Below the pieces are notes generated by a model. It ran no database searches, was not told the origin of the DNA, and saw only the letters and a list, made by a program, of their open reading frames with translations. Positions 43,076 to 52,540 of a DNA stretch of 64,000 bases are shown here, piece by piece. A program made the position numbers and the translations under genes. Each line of letters begins with the position of its first letter. Position 1 is the first letter of the stretch. This DNA is from Haliscomenobacter sp965225875 (GTDB lineage: Bacteria; Bacteroidota; Bacteroidia; Chitinophagales; Saprospiraceae): contig NZ_CBDDBS010000002.1 in assembly GCF_965225875.1 (NCBI RefSeq), forward strand, positions 1,240,001 through 1,304,000, read 5' to 3'.

Positions 43076-44242
43076 CTAAAGCCGCTCCTCCAACACCTCA
43101 AACCACCCTCGATAAAACCGATCACTATACTTAACCGAATTCCCTGGCAATGTCGCCATTCCAGCTGCTATCACCATTTTGGCCTCATCCAAATTCCCCT
43201 CAGCATACAACAAAGCCGCTTTCGCCAGCAGGGTGTGGGCATCTTTCCCCGTTTGCCCCAATTTTCCCATTTTTCCCCAAATATTGTGGGCCTGAACCGG
43301 GTCGTTCGCCAAAAAGGCATAGGCAAAAACCAGGTCTTTTTGCAATTCTACCCGAAAGGTCAGCGGTTGTTCCTCTAGCAGCGGTTCCATTTCTTTAGCT
43401 GCTTTCAGTGCCAAATCTTTTTCATCCCGGTCCAGGTGGTAATAATAGTTCAATGAATAGGCAAAAGCTTTCATCAAATCCGACTCATCCGATTGGATCA
43501 ACTCGATTTGGGTAGGATCAATGGTAGAATAAGGTTGATTGGAATAGTTATGCGCCAATACCTCCAATACCGCCTGTTCGATGGCAGCAGTTTTACCCCC
43601 ACCAATCAAACGAAAGAAACGCGCCCGATCCGTGAAAAAAGCACCGGTACGGCCGGGGATAGTGGTCGCCAAAAACAGAAAGAAAGAAGTAAGGGCGAAA
43701 ATGAACGAAAAAACGAGCAAAGACCTCAAGGCAGCGCTGGATTCACCTGCTGTCAAATTCATGGTCACCCAAAACGCAGGCAGCCCCACCAATAGCGCTC
43801 CACCGATACTCGTCAAGGGCCCTGCTGCCACGACCGCTGCCAGTTTTTTGACCAAATCGGGAGATTTTTGGGTTGGTAAAGTAGCCGCTACTCCACCAAA
43901 AAGGTTGGGGTCTCGATTGAAATACCATTCAATCTGATCATCCACAGGATTGCGGCGAACGCCCAAAAAACCGGCTACATACAAATGAAATTTGAAACCT
44001 TGGAACAGCCCCGTCAACAAATGGCCCAGTTCGTGTGCTGCCAGTGCGGCCCAAATGGCCACAAAAGCCAAGACCAATTTTAGTGGATTTTCCCACCAAA
44101 TACCGCCGTTTTCCATTAAGGCTTGAAAAACACTGAGGGGCACTAATTTTACAAAAGCATAACTAAGCAGATAGCCCACCACAGCCCCCAATGAGCAAGC
44201 AATGATCAGTTGTACCGTTTTATTCTGTTTCTTTTTACCCAT
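43076..44242 (-). CDS. Site-2 protease-like M50 metallopeptidase
   Basis: A 388-residue integral-membrane peptidase. The zinc motif HELGH is at residues 70-74 in helix two, within ALAAHELGHLLTGLFQGF. Membrane segments: about 10-32, 52-78, 125-150, 165-195. The second family motif (DPN near NRDPNLFGG) lies after it. The last 150 residues are soluble helical, TPR-like (KDLALKAAKEMEPLLEE, AHNIWGKMGKLGQTGKDAHTLLAKAALLYAEGNLDEA). Probably cleaves a membrane protein in regulated proteolysis; substrate unknown. Confidence 0.78.
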   Translation of the reverse strand: MGKKKQNKTVQLIIACSLGAVVGYLLSYAFVKLVPLSVFQALMENGGIWWENPLKLVLAFVAIWAALAAHELGHLLTGLFQGFKFHLYVAGFLGVRRNPVDDQIEWYFNRDPNLFGGVAATLPTQKSPDLVKKLAAVVAAGPLTSIGGALLVGLPAFWVTMNLTAGESSAALRSLLVFSFIFALTSFFLFLATTIPGRTGAFFTDRARFFRLIGGGKTAAIEQAVLEVLAHNYSNQPYSTIDPTQIELIQSDESDLMKAFAYSLNYYYHLDRDEKDLALKAAKEMEPLLEEQPLTFRVELQKDLVFAYAFLANDPVQAHNIWGKMGKLGQTGKDAHTLLAKAALLYAEGNLDEAKMVIAAGMATLPGNSVKYSDRFYRGWFEVLEERL

Positions 44243-44308
44243 AAACTAGCAAATACCAGTTTTAGGGAAAAAGTTCATATCCTGTCGGTCAATTATTCCC
44301 AAGCCCTG

Positions 44309-44347
44309 AAAGGGCGATATACCTTAAGAATGGGCAGCGCCCTTTTT
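44309..44347 (+). terminator. Hairpin/terminator-like structure between minus-strand genes
   Basis: AAAGGGCG / CGCCCTTT stem with a 21-nt loop containing the smaller hairpin GGGCAGCGCCC, followed by TTC. Orientation of termination is unclear. Confidence 0.4.
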
Positions 44348-44362
44348 CTGAATGATCTAGCT

Positions 44363-46849
44363 CTACTTCAGAAGTATTGCCTCTCCTTTGCAGGATTGGA
44401 ACACCTGATCCGCAGTTTCCAACTCAGCAATCCACACAAAAGTACCCGGCGGCACTACTTTTCCACCATAAGTACCATCCCAACCCATTGCTTCATCGTT
44501 GAGGGTTCCATTGCTGGCTTCATAAACGAGATTTCCCCAACGGTCAAAAATGCGGAACTGCACGATTTTCAGGTTCTTCTTACCCTGCAAATAAAAGCGG
44601 TCATTTTTGCTGTCGCCATTGGGAGAAAAAGCGGTTGGAGCATAAACCTGGTCTTTTTTGACCACAAAAACATTAAATACTGCCTGAGATCGACAACCAT
44701 TGGTGCTTAGCACCTGAACCTGATAAACTGTACTGCGGGGTGGATTCACCTGAATGCTGTTGCAGCCATTACAGGGTGCGAGATCAGTGCCAACCCATTG
44801 AAGCGAAGCCAGACCAGTAGAGTCGCCAAGTACCGCCGTCAATTGTAGCGAGTCGCCTGGAGCGATTTCATTGGTAGGCGCAGTGATGCTCACCTCAATT
44901 GGGATAGAAGCCAAAATGGTCAAACTCGTATCGCCTTCACAACCAGCTGCATCCTGAACCCGGATGTGGTAAGTGCCCGGAGCAAGGTTGTTGAAATTGC
45001 GTTGGCTGGCAAAAGTGCTATCCTTTAGCGCAAAAGTATAAGGCGCCACTCCCCCACTCACCAATTCGATGCCAATGCTACCCCGGCCATCGGTGGCACA
45101 AGGTGGTTGTTTCAAATTGATGCGGTCAAATTTGGGACCATCGGTGTTGCCACCCAACTGTAGTGAATCTCGGAAACTGCAACCATTATTGGCGTTGCTG
45201 AGTACTACGCTATAGCGCCCGGAAGCATTAACCTGCACGGTAGCAGCCGTATTGGTGCCGCTTATGCCTTGTCCAGTCCAGGCATAGGTTACATTCGGTA
45301 ATACATCTACAGCTAAGGTCGCCGTTGGATTGGCGCAGGAAAAGGGCGTTTGCACCTGAATCAAGCTGAAAGGCCGAATCGTATCCGATTCCACGGTAGT
45401 GCTCAATCTCAGGTTACAACCGTTGATCGTATCCACCACCAAAAAGGTGTAGCGCCCACCACTAAATGCAGTTGTGCTGGTCCTGCGTGAAATGGTATCA
45501 GTCAAAGAAGGAGAAATCCAATAGGTTGCCACCCGGTTGGAATTAACCGTTGCTCGTAATGTTGTGCTGCGATTGATACAGGTAATTTTTCCCGTGGTAT
45601 CCAGTGTTGCCGAAGGCCGCAAGGTATCGGCAGTGATACTGGTGTCTTTGCTGGCCTGACAGGCATTACGGGTATTGCGTACAATGAGTTGGTACAAGCC
45701 AGCTGCATTGATGCGCAGGAACGAATCCTGGCTAACCGTTCCACCCGTACCATTGCGCCAGGTGTAACTCAGGTTTTTGCTATTGCTGCTCGCATTCAAG
45801 AGTACCGATTGGGAGCGGCAATCCAATTGCCCTTGCCCGCTCAGTCGAATGCTTGGTGCCAAGGTATCTAACTGGACTGTAGTATTGGCAGTGTTCTGGC
45901 AGCCATTGCTGGGTTGTACGACCAACAAGCGATAGGTGCCACCAACACTAATTGGTGGCAATGGATGAGGTACTGTATCGTTCTGGGGAGTAATCCAATA
46001 ATATTCCAGGGTGTTGTTGACGGGGGAAAATTGGAGCTGGACTTGTCGGCGCAAACAATTGAGGCTATCCCCTTGTAAGGTAGGTGCTACTGGCTGGGTT
46101 TGGTCGAAACCGATCACAATATCCAGTGGTACCGAGGCACATAAAGAATCCGTAGTGGCAATCACCTGATAACGCCCGGGGATAAAAGCAGTGTCTCTGG
46201 CCAGGTTTGAACTGTAGCCATTGGGCCCACTCCAGGCAAAAGTAGCCAATGAGTCGGAAGATTTTGCATCCAAAAAAACAAAAGGATCTCGACAAGTAAT
46301 CGTATCTGGTGTTGCCTGAACGCTGGGAATGGCAATGATCTGGATGGTATTCCCAATCAGCGCCGGAGGGAATTCCCGGATGTTGTTGCCGCGCTGATTG
46401 TATTGAGCTACAACAGGGGCGGTTTGGTCGCGAGGGTTGGTCACAAAGCCCAAGGTGGCTGGGTTTCCAGGTTGTAAGGCGACCAAGCGCAGCACAAAAA
46501 TTCGGGTAGAATCTGGCAAGGTAGAAGAAGTGCCATCCGCTTTAAACCAGGCGAAATTCACCCGCGTACCGGATGGCGGAGCTTCAAAATCGAATTCGTT
46601 TCCGGGAAATATACTATTGTTGACACTCAAAAAACGGAACTGCCCTCGGGCCCAACTGACAGCAAATTGAAAACCCGCCACGCGTCTGAAATGAACAGCG
46701 CGAACGGGTATGTCGATGGTATCTCCCACACAGACTTTGCGGGAAGTCAGTATGAAGGTTGTAGAATCAAGCGCTCCTTGAGCGTAGCTGGTACTGTGGT
46801 TCAGTAGTGTTGCCAGTACCAGCAGTGCCAAAATGTATAATTTTCCCAC
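44363..46849 (-). CDS. Giant surface protein with CHU_C sorting domain
   Basis: An 828-residue exported protein. Signal peptide (LYILALLVLATLLNHSTSYAQ), an N-terminal cohesin-like domain (SRKVCVGDTIDIPVRAVHFRRVAGFQFAVSW ... FVLRLVALQPGNPATL, about 30-170), then several Ig/PKD-like repeats of about 80-90 residues (NGYSSNLARDTAFIPGRYQV, SYTWRNGTGG ...), and the C-terminal gliding-motility-associated CHU_C domain (PTAFSPNGDSKNDRFYLQG ... RIFDRWGNLVYEASNG ... GTFVWIAELE). CHU_C domains direct export through the T9SS and attachment to the surface. Probably an adhesin. Followed by the larger T9SS protein upstream. Confidence 0.88.
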   Translation of the reverse strand: MGKLYILALLVLATLLNHSTSYAQGALDSTTFILTSRKVCVGDTIDIPVRAVHFRRVAGFQFAVSWARGQFRFLSVNNSIFPGNEFDFEAPPSGTRVNFAWFKADGTSSTLPDSTRIFVLRLVALQPGNPATLGFVTNPRDQTAPVVAQYNQRGNNIREFPPALIGNTIQIIAIPSVQATPDTITCRDPFVFLDAKSSDSLATFAWSGPNGYSSNLARDTAFIPGRYQVIATTDSLCASVPLDIVIGFDQTQPVAPTLQGDSLNCLRRQVQLQFSPVNNTLEYYWITPQNDTVPHPLPPISVGGTYRLLVVQPSNGCQNTANTTVQLDTLAPSIRLSGQGQLDCRSQSVLLNASSNSKNLSYTWRNGTGGTVSQDSFLRINAAGLYQLIVRNTRNACQASKDTSITADTLRPSATLDTTGKITCINRSTTLRATVNSNRVATYWISPSLTDTISRRTSTTAFSGGRYTFLVVDTINGCNLRLSTTVESDTIRPFSLIQVQTPFSCANPTATLAVDVLPNVTYAWTGQGISGTNTAATVQVNASGRYSVVLSNANNGCSFRDSLQLGGNTDGPKFDRINLKQPPCATDGRGSIGIELVSGGVAPYTFALKDSTFASQRNFNNLAPGTYHIRVQDAAGCEGDTSLTILASIPIEVSITAPTNEIAPGDSLQLTAVLGDSTGLASLQWVGTDLAPCNGCNSIQVNPPRSTVYQVQVLSTNGCRSQAVFNVFVVKKDQVYAPTAFSPNGDSKNDRFYLQGKKNLKIVQFRIFDRWGNLVYEASNGTLNDEAMGWDGTYGGKVVPPGTFVWIAELETADQVFQSCKGEAILLK

Positions 46850-46865
46850 CTGAATGATGTTTCAA

Positions 46866-47020
46866 ACTTCGGGTATCGGATTTCGGATTTCGACTGGCGC
46901 TTTAGTCTCAAATTGAAGTATGCACCAAATTTGATTTTCCAGGTCTAGAAAATTCAATGGTAGTGCCACATCAATTTTAGACTAAAGCTCCAACCGAAAT
47001 CCAAAATCCGAATTCCGAAA
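46866..47020. repeat. Imperfect 57-bp-arm inverted repeat (GGATTTCGG units)
   Basis: Arms 46866-46922 and about 46963-47020 pair at roughly 80% of positions. They share GGATTTCGGATTTCG-type units and a central CTTTAGTCTCAAATTG. On the minus strand it begins about 6 nt after the stop codon at 47027-47029. Confidence 0.75.
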
Positions 47021-47026
47021 TCAATA

Positions 47027-50000
47027 CTATTTCGTCAAAATTACCTTATCCGTCAATACGCCATAAGCGGTCAGGATTCGATAATGGTAAACGCCATTTT
47101 GGCCCAGGGTGTTGCCATTGATTGTCCATTCCTGAACACCTGCTGACAAATTACGGGCTTCGCGGTAAACTTCACGACCAGCAGCATCGATAATCGACAA
47201 GGTGGTGCGGGAATCTGTAGGCAGTTTGAAGCGAATCAAAGCCTGATCACTGAATGGGTTGGGTTGTACGCCCAATGCTTTGATGGCATTGCGTTTGCCC
47301 AGATCCACTTTGAGTGCAGCATCCGTGAAACGAGCCTTCAGTTGTTTAACCTGACCAGCCTGATTGACGGCCATACCTGCCAAGCCTTGCTGATTGAGCC
47401 AAATTGCTTCAGCTACTTCACCTGCTCTGCGGGTATTGAAGGTAAGTCTGAACAATACTGGGTTTTCAGCACTGCGCAAGGTTGCACCGGTTTGGTACCA
47501 AAGCGTTGGGATTCGACCCTCTGCCACAGCATTCAGATTGAAGGCATTGCGGTCTACTCCAGGTACATCGCCCGCTTCTACACTGACAAATTCAAGGGTT
47601 TCGCGGTCAAAGCCCAGATCGAACTGGTACCCTGCATATTTACCCAGGTCGCTGGCACGTACATCAACCACCAGTTTTTCACCGTACTCAAATGCGCGGT
47701 TAGCCATGGTGATTTCCATTGGCGCTTCGCCACGCAGTTGTGCATCCTTGCTCAGGTTGACGTCACCCACTTTGATGCCAATGAAGTCATTGTTCAAGGT
47801 GTCTTTTTTCAACCCCGTAAACCCGATGGTATCCGGGAATTTTAAGGTCAGTGGGTTGGCCACACTGTCCGGGAACTTGAAGCTCACTGGTACAAAGCGC
47901 CAGGATGTATTATTCGGGAATGAATCAATTGCACCCAAGATCAACCGACGGATATCCAAAATGTCCGCTACCGTAACTGTACCAGACTTGTTCACGTCGG
48001 CAGCAATCCATTTGTAAGGACTGTCCAGGGTATCCTTGGCCAGAATATGCCGTTGAATCAGTACCACATCCAAAATGTTCACCCCACCAGAATAGTTAGA
48101 ATCCAAAGATGGGCGAATGGTATGGTTCTTATTGTAAGCCAAAGAATCGAATGCATATTCCCCAGTAACGCCTGTTACCACGGAAGCAAGGCTATCCGGA
48201 CTGATGTCCACCGTTACAAATTTCACCGGAGTACTGTCTTCCCGGAAAATTTTCCCAGCTATTCTAACCGGTCCAGTGGTATCTACTGGTGGAACTGTGG
48301 TGGTATCTGGACAAACTACGCCATCAATGGTGGTAGGAATAATTTCAGTCAGTGAAGACTTGGTGGCAATGATCTTCGATGGTGCATTTTTGAACTGAAC
48401 TGGTATACATTCTTTACTAGCCGAGTCTCTGCTGATTCGTAAGGTAAAGATGGTCGTACTATCCTTCAGTGTTACCCCATTGGACTGTGCGTCAAACCAG
48501 TTGACCGTTCGAACAAAAGGCGAGAAAGCAAAATTCTCTACTCCTTTGAGCGCTGCGGTGTCAGCAGTGAAGCCGACAAAAGTGGCCAAACTATCAGGTA
48601 TGGCGAGGGTGAACTGGAATCCCTGTACTTTGTCAAAATGGAGCACTTTTACAGGTACACTCATGGTGCTATCCGTAAGCGTTACGCCACTGGTATCAAC
48701 AAAGAACGTGAGCGAATCGACCTGAACTGGAGGTGGTGGAGGCAGGATCGTATCCGTGCCCAAGATGACCTTAAAGACGCAGGAGTCGATCACCTTTTTA
48801 GAGGTAGTATCTGTAAGGATATACCTGACACGGGTAGTACCCACTGCCAAGGTATCGCCAGGTTTATGGTTGCTGCTCAGCACTGCAACCGTACTGTCAC
48901 ATCCACTGGTGAAAGTAGGCGCTTTCCAGCTTACTGGAGCCTTGGTTTTGCCTGCAGGAGCAACAGTTATGACATCCTTAGGGCACTCCGTAAAGCCAGC
49001 TGTCTGAGTGCTGTCGATGAGTACCACAATGGCAGTTCGTTCTTTGCTGGCACACTTCTTACCCGAAGAATCAATGGCTTCTACATATAAGGTATCAGCT
49101 TTGGTCGGTTTAAAGCTCAGGGTATCCTTAGCTAGAGGGGTACCTCCGGTAGGCACATCATACCAGTTGACGGTAAAGGCAGAGTCCGCTTTCACTTTAA
49201 TTACTGGCAGGGTACTTACCGAGCAAGCTTTGATGAGATCAGCTTCAATTTGTGGCTTAGGGGAAGCCGAACCGATCACAACGCTAAGAATGCCTTCACA
49301 ACTGCTCGTTGTATCATTGACCATCACGGTGTAAGTGCCTGGGCCAAGCCATACCGAATCGGTAGTTGCCCCTGTGCTCCACTTGTACCCAACACCACCT
49401 GAAACCCTCACTAAAGTAGAGTCTCCATCACAAATACTTGTATCACCGCCGATAATGGTGACGCCCAGCATTGGCTTCACCGCCAGTGCCAGTTGTACCA
49501 AACTGTCACAACCTCCTTCAGTAAGCAGATTGACAACATAAGTCCCGGCTTGACGGAATACGTTTTCACCCACAGTATAGCTCTGTCCTTCACAAATGGT
49601 AGTATAGATCACAGTATCGCGTGGAGCAGTGGAAGTAGCTCTTACTCTGGTTACGATAATGGTGCTATCACATCCGCCTGCAGCCACCAGCTTGGTGGTG
49701 TCAGTACCAATCGGGCCAATACAAACGGCGATAGTACGGTTGATAACCGTATCTCTACAGGGAGGTGGTGGAGGTAGTACGATGGTATCCGTAGTTACTT
49801 CAACCGATCCAGCCTCACCTTTAAATGCACGTTTGGAGCGCTTTGGCCCCAGAACTTCCGTATTGACACTATCGGTAAAGCTGATTGCAGATTTACCTTC
49901 TTTCAGTGGTTTAAAACAAAGTTGGTAAAGTTTGGTGCTGTCCCGAATTGTTAACCCCGCTGCACTTTCAGCTTTGGAATAGACCAGCGAAATCAAACCT

Positions 50001-50341
50001 CCCGGCTTCACACTAAAATCATCACGCGTGAGTTTTTTCAACGCGCTGTTGGTGTCTACCTTAATTTGCTTCAATTGTAAAAAGGAAGTGTCGAATTTCA
50101 CAGTGTACTGTAGAGCAGCAATGGTGTCAAAATTTACCGCTACCACATTCACACAAACGAGTGTGTCCTTTAAGCGGGCTTTGACATTTGCGATACAAAC
50201 CGGAAAAGCCGTACTGTCGTACAAGGGCATAAACAAGCTCAAGTAGGTTGGTGGCTTTACAATTTGGTTTTTGGGGCCATCCAGGGCAGATAACTGCCAG
50301 CAGAGCAAGCTGGATAGCAGGAAAAATAGAACTTTTCGCAT
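47027..50341 (-). CDS. Giant T9SS-exported protein with cohesin and dockerin modules
   Basis: A 1104-residue exported protein. Signal peptide (VLFFLLSSLLCWQLSA), a cohesin-like domain (about 45-175; VNVVAVNFDTIAALQYTVKFDTSFLQLKQI), repeat regions rich in Thr/Ser with CxS-type links (175-425), a HYR-like domain (425-505), a second cohesin-like domain (540-680), a CarboxypepD-reg/Ig linker, a dockerin type I pair (about 745-815; DVNKSGTVTVADILDIRRLILG), a third cohesin-like domain (870-1010; YAGYQFDLGFDRETLEF), and a C-terminal Por-type sorting tail (QPNPFSDQALIRFKLP ... VLTDKVILTK). Carrying both cohesin-like and dockerin modules could allow assembly with itself; this is inference. Confidence 0.86.
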   Translation of the reverse strand: MRKVLFFLLSSLLCWQLSALDGPKNQIVKPPTYLSLFMPLYDSTAFPVCIANVKARLKDTLVCVNVVAVNFDTIAALQYTVKFDTSFLQLKQIKVDTNSALKKLTRDDFSVKPGGLISLVYSKAESAAGLTIRDSTKLYQLCFKPLKEGKSAISFTDSVNTEVLGPKRSKRAFKGEAGSVEVTTDTIVLPPPPPCRDTVINRTIAVCIGPIGTDTTKLVAAGGCDSTIIVTRVRATSTAPRDTVIYTTICEGQSYTVGENVFRQAGTYVVNLLTEGGCDSLVQLALAVKPMLGVTIIGGDTSICDGDSTLVRVSGGVGYKWSTGATTDSVWLGPGTYTVMVNDTTSSCEGILSVVIGSASPKPQIEADLIKACSVSTLPVIKVKADSAFTVNWYDVPTGGTPLAKDTLSFKPTKADTLYVEAIDSSGKKCASKERTAIVVLIDSTQTAGFTECPKDVITVAPAGKTKAPVSWKAPTFTSGCDSTVAVLSSNHKPGDTLAVGTTRVRYILTDTTSKKVIDSCVFKVILGTDTILPPPPPVQVDSLTFFVDTSGVTLTDSTMSVPVKVLHFDKVQGFQFTLAIPDSLATFVGFTADTAALKGVENFAFSPFVRTVNWFDAQSNGVTLKDSTTIFTLRISRDSASKECIPVQFKNAPSKIIATKSSLTEIIPTTIDGVVCPDTTTVPPVDTTGPVRIAGKIFREDSTPVKFVTVDISPDSLASVVTGVTGEYAFDSLAYNKNHTIRPSLDSNYSGGVNILDVVLIQRHILAKDTLDSPYKWIAADVNKSGTVTVADILDIRRLILGAIDSFPNNTSWRFVPVSFKFPDSVANPLTLKFPDTIGFTGLKKDTLNNDFIGIKVGDVNLSKDAQLRGEAPMEITMANRAFEYGEKLVVDVRASDLGKYAGYQFDLGFDRETLEFVSVEAGDVPGVDRNAFNLNAVAEGRIPTLWYQTGATLRSAENPVLFRLTFNTRRAGEVAEAIWLNQQGLAGMAVNQAGQVKQLKARFTDAALKVDLGKRNAIKALGVQPNPFSDQALIRFKLPTDSRTTLSIIDAAGREVYREARNLSAGVQEWTINGNTLGQNGVYHYRILTAYGVLTDKVILTK

Positions 50342-50544
50342 ATTTCAATGGTTTTTTGCAAGGTTATGGGGGCTATGCCAATGACAATAGTGCATAGCAT
50401 GTTTGTGCTAATTCTTGCTTATTCTTCGTGGAAACTTTTTGGCTGGAAAAAACAGATAAAGTGTCAGGCAGGCTGGATTGAATGAAATGTTAACGTCGTC
50501 ATTTGTAGGAAAAGTATCTATCTATTGTAACAATTTTTACAAAA

Positions 50545-51444
50545 TCATCGAAACTTCTCTCTTCGCCAATCGTTGGGCCTTTGGCCTGTAACCCGTTTGA
50601 AAGTGCGGTTAAAATGAGGAATATTGTTAAAACCCGTTGAATATGCGATAGCTGCAACGGATAACAGTTGTTCCTCTTTCAGGATTCGACAAGCTGCGTT
50701 GATGCGGATTTCATTGAGAAAAACAGTGAAAGTTTTGCGGGTATGTTTTTTAAAATACCGGCAAAAGGCGGGTGGGGTAAGGTGGACCAGGGCCGCTACT
50801 TTTTCCAAATCCAGTTCATCGGCATAATGTTTGAGCAAATATTGAAATACCGTGCTCATCCGTTGGCCTTCACTCTCCGAAATGGCAAATGGGGTTTGTT
50901 GACTCAAATAAAAAGCGGGCTGCTCGGTAGTCAAACACTCTAACAACTCCAGGAAAAAAGCTACCCGTTTAAGTGCATGAGCAGCCTGAATCCGCAACAT
51001 CAATTCGATGACCCTGCCTTTTGTACTTGATCCCACTTTGATCCCACGATCAAAACCATTTAACAATGCCTTCATCCCACTTAACTCAGGAATCAACGCC
51101 AAGGTTTTGCCTACCTGAAGTGGATCAAAAAACAGGGTAAGCGCGTGAATGGATAAGTGCGAATCCGGGTCAAAATAAGCTGGGTCGCTATTGAACAAAT
51201 GGGCTTGATTGGCGCCAATCAAAAAAACATCATCTGTCTGAAAACGATGCACCTGCTCCCCTACCAGTAAGTTGCCATTCCCCTCGCGTACCCAGGTGAG
51301 TTGAATTTCAGGGTGCTGGTGCAAATGGGGATAAAAATGCGGCTCCCGATCTTCCTGAATGATGATGGACTGCTCCCCGCTAACCGGAATGGTAAAAGGA
51401 ATAACTTTCAAATTAAAACGTTTTTTACCAGCAAAATAAAGCAA
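50545..51444 (-). CDS. AraC-family transcriptional regulator
   Basis: A 299-residue regulator with an N-terminal cupin ligand-binding domain (EPHFYPHLHQHPEIQLTWVREGNGNLLVGEQ, RFQTDDVFLIGANQAH) and a C-terminal AraC HTH pair (LDLEKVAALVHLTPPAFCRYFKKHTRKTF; LSVAAIAYSTGFNNIPHFNRTFKRVTGQRP). It diverges from the hydroxyproline operon with about 90 bp between starts, the usual arrangement for a regulator sensing a pathway compound. Ligand could be hydroxyproline or an intermediate; not shown by the sequence. Confidence 0.88.
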   Translation of the reverse strand: MLYFAGKKRFNLKVIPFTIPVSGEQSIIIQEDREPHFYPHLHQHPEIQLTWVREGNGNLLVGEQVHRFQTDDVFLIGANQAHLFNSDPAYFDPDSHLSIHALTLFFDPLQVGKTLALIPELSGMKALLNGFDRGIKVGSSTKGRVIELMLRIQAAHALKRVAFFLELLECLTTEQPAFYLSQQTPFAISESEGQRMSTVFQYLLKHYADELDLEKVAALVHLTPPAFCRYFKKHTRKTFTVFLNEIRINAACRILKEEQLLSVAAIAYSTGFNNIPHFNRTFKRVTGQRPNDWRREKFR

Positions 51445-51475
51445 ATAGAGCGATAATGGTTAAAAAAAGTTAGTT

Positions 51476-51505
51476 TTTGGCCAAATCCCGTCAAGCTTAG
51501 CTTTG
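51476..51505 (+). promoter_or_regulatory. Likely promoter of the hydroxyproline operon
   Basis: TTTG (51476-51479), 18-nt spacer and TAGCTTTG (51498-51505), matching the Bacteroidota TTTG / TAnnTTTG pattern and leaving a leader of roughly 25 nt before ATG 51538. A second TATCTTTG lies at 51516-51523 without a clear -33 element. Confidence 0.5.
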
Positions 51506-51537
51506 TTCAGCGGCCTATCTTTGTCAAAAATTAGCAC

Positions 51538-52431
51538 ATGAACGCATTTGAATGGAAGGGCGTATTTCCGGCGCTTACCACCAAATTCAATAGTCAGGAT
51601 GAATTGGATTTGCCGCTCTTTGCCAAAAACCTGCAAGCACAGGTTGATGGTGGGGTAAACGGAATCATTTTGGGCGGCTCCCTGGGTGAAGCCAGCACCA
51701 TCACCGAGGCCGAAAAAGAAACCTTGGTCAAATTCTCACAGGAAAAACTGGAAGGCAAAACCCCAGTTGTGCTCAACATTGCTGAAGGTTCTACCCGTGA
51801 GGCAGTGCGCCAGGCTCAGTTGGCCGAAAAATGGGGTGCCGATGGCCTCATGTTGCTCCCTCCAATGCGCTACAAAGCCGATGATCGCGAAACCACCGCG
51901 TTTTTCCGCGCCGTAGCCCAGTCTACCGATCTCCCCATCATGCTGTACAACAATCCGGTTGATTACAAAATTGAAATCACCCTGGACATGTTTGCTGCTT
52001 TAATTGAAGAAAAAAACATTACCGCCGTCAAAGAGTCGACTCGTGATGTTTCTAATGTGACCCGTTTGGTCAATCGTTTTGGCGATCGCCTAAAAATCCT
52101 GTGCGGAGTAGACACCCTGGCACTTGAAGAATTGGTACTGGGTGCCGATGGTTGGGTAGCTGGATTGGTTTGTGCCTTCCCAGCCGAAACCTGTACCATT
52201 TATCGCTTGGTGAAAGAAGGAAAGTTGGCTGAAGCCTTGACCATTTACCGCTGGTTCTTACCTTTGTTGGAGTTGGACCTCCACCCCAAACTGGTACAGT
52301 ACATCAAACTGGCTGAACAAGAAGTGGGGATTGGTTCCGAATATGTACGCGCCCCCCGTTTGACCCTTGAAGGTGCAGAAAGAGACCGCATTTTGAAGGT
52401 GATCCGGGATGGAATCGCAGCAAGACCCTAG
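51538..52431 (+). CDS. DapA-family deaminase (1-pyrroline-4-hydroxy-2-carboxylate)
   Basis: A 297-residue class I aldolase-fold protein, most likely 1-pyrroline-4-hydroxy-2-carboxylate deaminase (EC 3.5.4.22), forming 2-oxoglutarate semialdehyde and ammonia. Family motifs: FPALTTKFNSQDELDLPLF, GIILGGSLGEASTITEAEK, IMLYNNPVDYK (Tyr) and ITAVKESTRD (Schiff-base Lys). Sequence alone cannot separate it from other DapA-family lyases; the assignment rests on the neighbouring epimerase, oxidase and semialdehyde dehydrogenase. First gene of the operon. A palindrome begins at the base right after its stop codon. Confidence 0.8.
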   Translation: MNAFEWKGVFPALTTKFNSQDELDLPLFAKNLQAQVDGGVNGIILGGSLGEASTITEAEKETLVKFSQEKLEGKTPVVLNIAEGSTREAVRQAQLAEKWGADGLMLLPPMRYKADDRETTAFFRAVAQSTDLPIMLYNNPVDYKIEITLDMFAALIEEKNITAVKESTRDVSNVTRLVNRFGDRLKILCGVDTLALEELVLGADGWVAGLVCAFPAETCTIYRLVKEGKLAEALTIYRWFLPLLELDLHPKLVQYIKLAEQEVGIGSEYVRAPRLTLEGAERDRILKVIRDGIAARP

Positions 52432-52528
52432 GTAGAGACGCAAGATCTTGCGTCTCCAATGCGTAAAATCTTGGATATTTGAGACGCAAGATTTTGGATA
52501 TTTGAGACGCAAGATCTTGCGTCTCTAC
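52432..52528. repeat. Nested palindrome cluster (GAGACGCAAGA)
   Basis: Left and right arms (52432-52456 and 52504-52528) are inverted repeats of each other, and each is itself a 22-bp perfect palindrome made of GAGACGCAAGA and its complement. A third half-unit (GAGACGCAAGATTTTGG) and two GGATATTTGAGACGCAAG direct repeats lie between them. Starts immediately after the stop codon. Confidence 0.9.
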
Positions 52529-52540
52529 AACCATACCACT

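Noticed and set aside
44210..44710. 166-codon plus-strand frame
   Set aside because: It overlaps the 3' end of the CHU_C protein gene and the terminator-like hairpin; no start context or domain.
52432..52528. Reading the GAGACGCAAG repeats as a CRISPR fragment
   Set aside because: Repeats are palindromic and inverted, with no regular unique spacers or cas genes nearby.
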